In this document: one piece after another, positions 57,452-64,000 of the stretch | Position numbering within the stretch: the first letter of the stretch is position 1 | Layout of the letters: every line of letters begins with the position of its first letter | Assembly: GCA_036936605.1 (NCBI GenBank) | Contig: JAUPFV010000004.1 | Location: 296,216,009 to 296,280,008 of the forward strand | Reading direction: 5' to 3' | DNA: 64,000 nucleotides | Origin: Limnanthes douglasii subsp. nivea | Taxonomy: Eukaryota > Streptophyta > Magnoliopsida > Brassicales > Limnanthaceae | Made by a program: the position numbers and the translations under genes | The notes under the pieces: model-generated | What the model was told of the DNA's origin: nothing | The model's input: only the letters and a program-made list of their open reading frames with translations | Databases searched by the model: none

Positions 57452-57459
57452 AATTTATA
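57452..57459 (-). promoter_or_regulatory. TATA box of the antisense ORF in C
   Basis: TATAAATT on the minus strand, about 98 bases before ATG 57354, in the same context (ACTATAAATTA) as in A. Confidence 0.55.
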
Positions 57460-57799
57460 GTAGACACCAAAAAGAAGTTTTGATTCCTAGGAGAATTCGA
57501 AAAGATTTACAATGATTAAGAAACGACGCTGATGTCACCTTCATTTAATGAAGAGGTTGCTTTTCAGAAAAGATGGGTGCGAAATTCGAGGTGAAAAAAC
57601 GGTTGAAGTAACGAACCAGAGAGAGACACGTGTCCCATGAACTTTGGCAAAAAACCGTTTAGATTCAAAGAGCTTTTTTCAGTCCGGATAAAACTATGAC
57701 ACTATTCGGAGGACCTGTCCGAAAGTAACTGTCACTAGCAACAGACTGTTTTTCAGGTTTTGACAAATATTTTTGACCAACAACTAAAAAAGTGGCTAT

Positions 57800-58195
57800 T
57801 GATGAGTCTGGATCCTGTTACCACTTCGAACAGGGTCAGTTTGGACAAGGCCTACCTAACCGGACGATGACAATTCAGACACCATCATTCATTGTACTGT
57901 TCGAACAGAACTAAAGTACTTAAAACCTAATCACTTCTTGACTAAGCTGCTTGCTCTCCTACTAAGAGCTCATGGGTCCTTGAACTTGACCTGGGTCCAT
58001 TAAACATGACCCGAAAGCCCATAAAGCCCAAATGTAAGGATATAAATACCCAACCACCAACATTAAATAAGGGTAATGAAAATTAAATACAACTAGGCTG
58101 CTTACTCTCTACTCAAACATTAAATACTCTCAAACTTCCACACAGTTCTAAACAAAAATTACAAACTTACCATCAGACAAAAATAAACCACACCA
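57800..58195 (+). repeat. 3' LTR of element C
   Basis: TGATGAGTCTGG to AACCACACCA. AAAAAAGTGGCTAT (57786-57799) just before it is the polypurine tract. Confidence 0.9.
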
Positions 58196-58200
58196 GAAGT

Positions 58201-58550
58201 CACAATGTGTTAATCATACCACATCGTGTGAGTTTGATATAATAGTTCGAGATTCTTCGAATACGAGGCAATGAAACAAAGGTATGTTGAATGAACTTTT
58301 ATAAATATTACCTCTTAAAAATAAAAATTCACGTGCTTTGAATATTAGCTTTTTGGCATAAGGTTTATCCTCGGGTAAAACTTCGTTAATAATAAACTTT
58401 TGGATATGACACCTCCAATTAGGAGAGGCTATGGCAGATATCTGAACATTTTCTTCCCTGTCAATCTCTATTTCACAACTAGTTACTATGGAAGGACATT
58501 CTTGCACAATGATCCAAGGGTACGCTTCTGAGTATGTTATGGTGGCTAGA
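58201..58550 (-). pseudogene. Integrase zinc-finger region of element D, right part
   Basis: Minus-strand reading gives AREFLFLRGNIYKSSFNIPL, a degraded NSHDVV and HCDF phrase, and then the C insertion. It aligns with the FIILRDVLYKKSYSKPLLRC region of A and C. Confidence 0.7.
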
Positions 58551-60474
58551 GAATCAACAATTAAATTTTATGATCTTTGCATATCTTCATACTTAACATG
58601 TTTAAAACTGGTCGATACTTCTTTTAACACCTTTAAGTATTTCACCAAATGATCTTTCTTTGTTGCAAATTATCCATGTGATTGATGAATGACTAATTGT
58701 GAATCACTCAATAATCAAACTCTTTTAGCACCACATATCTGAGCCAATCTTAACCCTGTTATTGTTGCCTCATATTTTGATTCATTGTTGGATGCTCTAA
58801 AACTAAAGCATATTTCTTGGTACATTTAAACCCAAAACGGAGAAATTAGGCAAATCCTAGAATAACATCCCATTGTACTAGATCCACCATCAGTTCAAAC
58901 CACTCATTCCTTTTCAGACATACTGGCTTGAACTTTCTCATGAGGTCTTTTGGTGTAGAACTCAACTAAAAACTCAGCCAAAACTTGAGCTTTGATTGCA
59001 GTTTGAGGTGCAAAGTCTATATCATAATCCCCGAGCTCAACTAACCATTTTGTCATTCGACCCGATATATCTGATTTTGTAACTTATTTTTCATGGTAAA
59101 AAGGTTTGACTATAATGGAATGTGATTGAAAGTATGAGCTTAATTGTTTGCCGCTATTACCAATGTCAAAGCTAGTTTTTGTAACTTCAAGTATCTTTTT
59201 CATCTTCTAACAAACTCTTACTAATACAGTAAACATAGCGAGGATATTTGTTGATTTCTCGCACTAATACTACACCCACAATGTAATTCAATATTGTTAG
59301 TTACATATAAAGTCTTTCTTCGATAACATGTTTAAATAAATCTTTAGGTGAAGATAGGGGTCGTTTAATTTCAAGGAATGTTTTGTCGTAATTTGGAGAC
59401 CAGTTGAAGTCTTTTGCATTTCTCAAGATTTAGAAAAACTAGGCACACTAGTCTGATGAACTTGAAATAAACCTGTTTAATGCTACTAACCTCCCAATCA
59501 AAATTTGAACTATTTAAAAAATTTGAGGTAGATCCATGGCTAATAGAGAATTTAACTGGCATGGGTTAGCTTGGATCATTTTCTCACTTACAATGTAGCC
59601 CAAAAATTTACCGGATCAGACACAGAAGTACATTTTTAATGATTTAATTTCAAGTTGATAGCTTCCAGGTTACAAAAAAGTTTATTGTAGGCTAGAGATG
59701 TGATCTTCCTCTTTGGGTATTTTAACCATCATGTCATCGATATAAAATTCTATATTTCTTCCAATTTTGTTGGTAAGTGCTTTATTAACCAATCGTTGAT
59801 AAGTAGCTCCAGCATTCTTCAACCTAAAAGGTATTACTTTATAACAAATAATTCCTTTATTAGTGATGAATGTAGTAATATTGATCGTTCGAATCTATCT
59901 GTATTTGATTATACCTAAAGAAAGCATCCATGAAGGACAATAACTTATTCCCATATGTGGAATCTACCAGCTGATCTATCTGGGGTACTAGAAAATGATC
60001 TTTGGGACAAGCTCAATAAAGTTTTGTAAAACCAATACACATACACTATTTCTCATTCTTCTTTTTTACAATAACCGAATTGGTAGTCCAAAGAGGATAC
60101 TGAGATTCTTTAATGTTCCACATCTTAGCTAACTAATCCACTTATTGAACTATAGCTTCTGATTTTTCTTTAGAAAAAACTCGCATTCTTTGCACCACTG
60201 GACCAGTATCGGATCTTATAGACATATTATGGCCGATAAAACTTATTGGTACTCCAATCACATCCTCAATGTACCAAGAAAATACATATAAATTCTTAGA
60301 TAAAAAGATCAATAATTTTTCCTTAAATTCTAATGGTAATTTGGATCTGACGCTGGCACTTTTCCCTTCTGCCAAATTATGAACTTCAACCTCTTCTATT
60401 GGGATAACAACACTAAAATCCTCCATTGGATCATCTACCTCATTTAATTCCGTAGAAGACTCTATTAATTTCTA
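58551..60474 (-). pseudogene. RT and RNase H of element D
   Basis: Read leftwards: VVIPIEEVEVHNLAEGKSAS (60426 on), a broken RT with FYIDDMMV near 59722-59757, and RNase H traces. The traces include a TDGG-like place near 58885, SNNESKYEA near 58770-58800 and a NHSQLVIHQ-like phrase near 58695. Stops and shifts are dense. It is far more decayed than A or C. Confidence 0.7.
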
Positions 60475-60477
60475 CTA
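60475..60477 (-). other. Pro/pol boundary stop in element D (TAG TAG)
   Basis: Minus-strand frame: GTEK, TAG, TAG, AAA, TTA, in the same frame as the downstream EEVEVHN segment. Two stops stand in tandem, with the first aligned to the A, B and C stop. Confidence 0.65.
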
Positions 60478-61060
60478 TTTTTCAGTTCCAACTACTTTCA
60501 ATGATTTTGGAGCGAGACCAATGACATAACATTCTATTGCCACCTTTTGGCTACTTCGAACCACCCCCACTTGACTTCCAACAGCATATTTCAAACATTG
60601 GTGAATAGTTGACGCTACTGCATGCATCCTAGATAACCAAGATCTACAAAATATTTTATTATAAGACATTAGCCAATCAACTACTACAAATAAAACCCTT
60701 ACCATTTTCTTGAATGACCATTTTCCTAGCAAACCTCACCTTTAAATTCCCCAATTATGTCGGCAGAGTTTTCCATAAACCCCACTATGGTTCTATTCGA
60801 ACATTGAATAACCGAAGGATTTTTTATTTGTTTATATATAAATAAAAATAAAATGTTTGCTAAACTGCATGTGTCAATCAAGATTCTTCGTGTTTCTCTA
60901 CCCTCAACCGATGCGCATATCACCATAGCAGCTTCATGAGGGCCAACAATTTCCCTTAGGTTATCCTTGTCAAACACAATGAAAGAAGCAGGGTTGTGGT
61001 AGAGGATTGTAGATATTTTCCGTTTTAACTGAGTTGCCAAATTGTTCACAAGTCTTTACC
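60478..61060 (-). pseudogene. Protease of element D
   Basis: ILIDTCSLANILFLF (near 60840-60885) replaces the family's ILVDTGSSANILF, so the catalytic glycine is lost. The CRSWLSRMHAV segment (near 60610-60655) is kept. A frameshift near 60730 separates two ORFs. Confidence 0.75.
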
Positions 61061-62940
61061 TTGAATAACTTGATGGCACAGTCACAGTATCTCCACCAAA
61101 AATAGTTAGAGATTCAAACTAATGGCATAGATCAGATACTTTAGTTGCTCTTTTTATTAACACCACACCAACTTGATTCCAATCTGGATTGGGGTCTAAT
61201 TATTCTGAATCCACATCAAATCGTTCCAAAAATACCATCATATTTTCTTGTTTAGATGCTTCCATACTTTTTATTTGAACATTTGGTGATACAGCATGGG
61301 TTGTACTTGCGGTAGGCTGAGCACATGTGTTAGTTTTCCTGTCACCTCCTTGTTTTTAACAAAAGCAGACGATTATCCACTTTCAATCAATGTTTTCACC
61401 TATTGCTTCAGGGCAGTGCAATCTTTGGTATCATGGCCCACATAATTGTGATACCTATAAAATTGTGTGTTTCTATTTTCTATGGAGGATTTAATTGGTG
61501 TTGGCCTTTGGAATTGCACAACATTCTTGTTCTTATCATAAATAGTGGCTATATTTTCAACTAATTCTGCATATCATACAGGCTGAACCCATTGATTTCC
61601 CCTTGGTCTTGAATGGTGGCCCTGATTCGACTGACTCTAACTAGGTTGATGCAAACCTTGTCCAGATTCATTAGGCCGGTAGTTGACCGTAGCTTGAGAC
61701 TGAGTATCGGCTTGTGGGATAGAGGCTATAGGAACAGATTTGTTTAGATGTGGGAATCTTACCCTCTTGGTTTTCTCCAATGTGATTTTCTTTCTCATCT
61801 AGTTCAGTAATTCTCCCCAAGTCATCGCTTTCTTCAGAGTAACTGAATTAGCCAAATTTCAAATCATTAAGCCTTGTCTTAGAGAAGCGATATCTACTTG
61901 CTCAAAACAATCAGCCAATTCATCTTTTGTATTCACAACACTACTGATGTAATCATTTAAAGACTCATTCGGTTCTTGTGCGAAATGGATTATGGTATCC
62001 CCGTTTTCTTTCAGCTCTTTACTCTCTCCAAACTTCCTTTGGAACACCATCCAAAACATGTCAAAGTTTTTTATGGACTCTTGTGACAATCTGTTATACC
62101 ATTCTAGGGTATTTTCTTTAAAAGTCTGTGAAAAGTCCCTACACAATAACTTATCATTGTCATTAAAACTCATCATAAAATTTTGAAAATGTTCAAGTTG
62201 ATTATCAGGGTTTTGAATTTTATCATATTTCTTCATTTTGAGCTATCAAAATACCTCGGTAGCTGTCTAGAAATAATTTTCAAAGACAAAGGTGACTGCC
62301 TCCAATTATACCTTTGGCTGAAAATTTGATCCTCATCGGCAGTGGTAAAAATACCTGGTTCGGACTGAACATCGAAGCGATCAGTTAGTAGATGATCAAT
62401 ATTTCGGTCTGCATATCCATTCACTTTTCCTTAATAATATTTATTTTTTCCTTTTGTCATTTATATCCCTTTTCTTCTTTTTGAATCCCATTTATTTTAT
62501 ATTTTCTTAGAATTTTTTTGTTAATCTTTCTTTCTTCTTTGTGCGACCGTGATCATTACTTGATAAGGAAGAAGAGATATCAAAATCTGATTATGTGGTT
62601 GAGTTTCCAACATAATGTGTTCAACAATTGTTTGGCTCAATGTTTATTTTCCATTCTTTTATGAGCTTTTGGGAACTGATAACTTTCATTTTGTTTGGTG
62701 TTGTTATTGGACTCATCGGAACCGAGCTATCCTAATTGATTCTTCCCCTTTAGTTATTTTCAGCATGCCTTTGGGCTTTTAAAGCTTCAATCTCTGCCTG
62801 AAGCTGATCACGCTCTTTTTGCATGATAAGTCTTTCTTTTAAATTGTAATTTACATAAGACGTGTTAGTGTGCTCATTATCACCTCATATCCCCTCATCT
62901 TCTAGAGGGGGATCAATTGGCATGTTGAGATCCATACCTT
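61061..62940 (-). pseudogene. gag of element D
   Basis: A start-like MDLNMPIDPPLEDEG is near 62937 and a coiled stretch (QLQAEIEALKAQ) near 62770-62830. The core ENTLEWYNRLSQESIKNFDM is near 62060-62120 and NESLNDYISSVVNTKDELAD near 61910-61970. The zinc-knuckle position reads YRYHNYVGHDTKDC (near 61410-61450), with its first Cys lost. Many stops are present. It aligns with the gag of A, B and C at low similarity. Confidence 0.75.
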
Positions 62941-63004
62941 AAAGAAATCTGAAGCACGATTCACAAGTCATGTTTTCAATATTGTTATTCGAGCACCTCA
63001 TCCT

Positions 63005-63022
63005 CCCACTGTGGTGGCCAAT
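63005..63022 (-). other. Primer-binding site of element D
   Basis: TTGGCCACCACAGTGGG next to the LTR is one base different from that of A and C. Confidence 0.55.
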
Positions 63023-63023
63023 C

Positions 63024-63393
63024 CGGTGATGGTAAAACCTAATCGGAGGGTATTTTTCATAAGTTTTTTGACTTAGTATTAAGTTTTTAATTGAGGATAG
63101 AGAACTAATTGAGGTTTTTGTATTTAATTGATAAAGAGAGAATGTTCCAACCCCTTTAATGTTGTTTATTAATATATTTATAGCATAATCTGGAACATGG
63201 GTCATACGGATCCGGTCAAGTATCCATGTCAGTATTGTGAGCCCACATGCCTAATAACAATTAAACTAGGCCCTTAGCTAAGGCATTAGTACACTACTCA
63301 CTCATCATGTTATTTTTTTTGTCTGAATTGCCTTTCTAAGAAAAATCAGATCCTTTTTACCATTTTAACCTCTAATATAATCTGACCCTATCA
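63024..63393 (-). repeat. 5' LTR of element D
   Basis: 370 bp, aligned end to end with 17932-18288. The plus-left base is mutated (CGGTGATGG for TGGTGATGG). ATAAT follows at 63394-63398. Confidence 0.8.
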
Positions 63394-64000
63394 ATAATAT
63401 ATTTAAAATTATTCCAAAGATAATTACTAATGCAGATAAGAACTTACTTTTGGCAACTCTTAGTGGAGATGATATTTTTGGCATCATCCAAATCCTTAAT
63501 CCAACGAGTGCATCAAGAATGGATGGCTTCAACAACTGTTTTTACCTCACATGTTGGAAAATAATTAAGCAAGACTTTTGTGAGGCAACGAATTCATTTT
63601 TTCTTAGTCACGATATTCCCAAATGCATCATGAAAACTATAATTTTTCTCATCCCAAGTCCCGCAACCCAACAACATGGAAAGATTTTAGACTGATTAGT
63701 TTGTATACCTTTATGAATAGAATTATATCAAAAATAATAAATTAAAAGATTAACTAATTTTCTTCTCAAGCTTATTTCTAATGCTTATGATGGTTATCTG
63801 ATCGACAGGTCTATTCAAGATAAATTATTATTTCCAATGAACTAATTCATTACTTGAGCCGAAAACATTATGATCAAAGTTGACATGACTTAATCATTCG
63901 ATAAATTGTCTCAAAGCTTCATTATTAAAGTTCTTTAGGGTTTAGGGTTCAATTATAAAATTTTCAACTTAATTAATAGGCGGATATGATTTGTTTACAT
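63394..64000 (+). pseudogene. LINE ORF2, right part: reverse transcriptase start
   Basis: From 63399 the frame continues that of 17931. IFKIIPKIITNADKNLLLAT is followed by the RT opening SRMDGFNNCFYLTCWKIIK (near 63515-63570) and IPKCIMKTIIFLIPSP. A frameshift near 63690 then moves to WKDFRLISLYTFMNRIISK. More RT traces follow to the window end. It is the second half of the LINE starting near 15198. Confidence 0.75.

Larger units (their letters stand above)
47843..58195 (+). mobile_element. Element C: complete Tat-lineage element, same family as A and B
   Basis: LTRs of 408 bp (47843-48250) and 396 bp (57800-58195, 12-bp deletion) differ at about 20 sites by eye. Order on plus: PBS, gag, protease, stop, RT, two RNase H, integrase to 53933; then the antisense ORF on minus (57354-54659), polypurine tract and LTR. 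It is the best template for understanding A and B. Every ORF carries lesions, so the copy is dead. Confidence 0.9.
17932..63393 (-). mobile_element. Element D: old Ty3/gypsy (Tat-like) element, 45 kb with nested insertions
   Basis: The LTRs at 17932-18288 and 63024-63393 are both minus-oriented and are the same family. They are flanked by the 5-bp duplication ATAAT and sit inside one LINE ORF. D's gag, protease, RT, RNase H and integrase run leftwards from 62940 to 58201 and then 47837 to 46906. Element C separates the two parts. D's integrase tail and 3' region are replaced by unrelated patchwork that carries element A. By eye the LTRs are roughly a fifth to a quarter different, making D the oldest layer. 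All domains are riddled with stops, and the protease and integrase active sites are altered. Confidence 0.8.

Noticed and set aside
63934..63950. Telomere-like TTTAGGGTTTAGGG
   Set aside because: Only two units; common by chance in plant DNA and no array around it.
1..64000. CRISPR arrays, bacterial operons, rRNA genes
   Set aside because: Repeats here are retrotransposon or minisatellite type; no spacer pattern, ribosomal sequence or bacterial gene order is present.

Overview
The window looks like nuclear DNA of a flowering plant, probably a eudicot. It is AT-rich, its genes are split by GT-AG introns, and it is crowded with plant-type Ty3/gypsy (Tat lineage), Ty1/copia and L1-type LINE sequences. 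The only host gene family I recognise is SIN3-like (paired amphipathic helix, PAH). No bacterial genes, rRNA or CRISPR arrays are visible. The species cannot be fixed from the sequence alone.

Left third (1-17931). The window opens in the 3' end of a Ty3-like element with an LTR at 420-775. A rotted copia remnant (minus strand) and a LINE 3' half (2741-5010) follow. Three SIN3-like loci occur in the window. Copy 1 (6116-7672) and copy 2 (22162-23700) are PAH-only and broken. The middle locus (12326-14654) has ten exons whose phases all agree and encode an unbroken 393-residue mini-SIN3 protein. A second LINE, with ORF1 and ORF2, runs from about 15198 to 17931.

Right two thirds (17932-63393) are a stack of nested retrotransposons, ordered by target-site duplications (TSDs). 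Old element D (minus, LTRs 17932-18288 and 63024-63393, TSD ATAAT) sits in ORF2 of the second LINE, which resumes in frame at 63399. Element C (plus, 47843-58195, TSD GACGT/GAAGT) sits in D's integrase. Between D's integrase stub and its 3' LTR lies about 6.9 kb of patchwork: an unknown exon-like stretch, a gag scrap, and a second copy of the upstream LINE/PAH/minisatellite block. Element A (minus, LTRs 24252-24669 and 45534-45952, TSD GGTTT) is inserted in that patchwork. A in turn holds B (plus, from 27209, right end lost) and N (minus, 34594-45288, TSD AGTAT). N is young: its two 330-bp LTRs differ at one base by eye.

How the elements work: A, B, C and N carry the Tat-type plan LTR-PBS-gag-pro-RT-RNaseH-INT. 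A, C and N also show an antisense ORF between pol and the 3' LTR. That antisense unit has its own TATA box, a short intron and a coiled-coil C-terminus, so it faces pol convergently. In A, B, C and D a stop codon lies at the same place between protease and RT. All elements carry disabling lesions, so none looks autonomous now.
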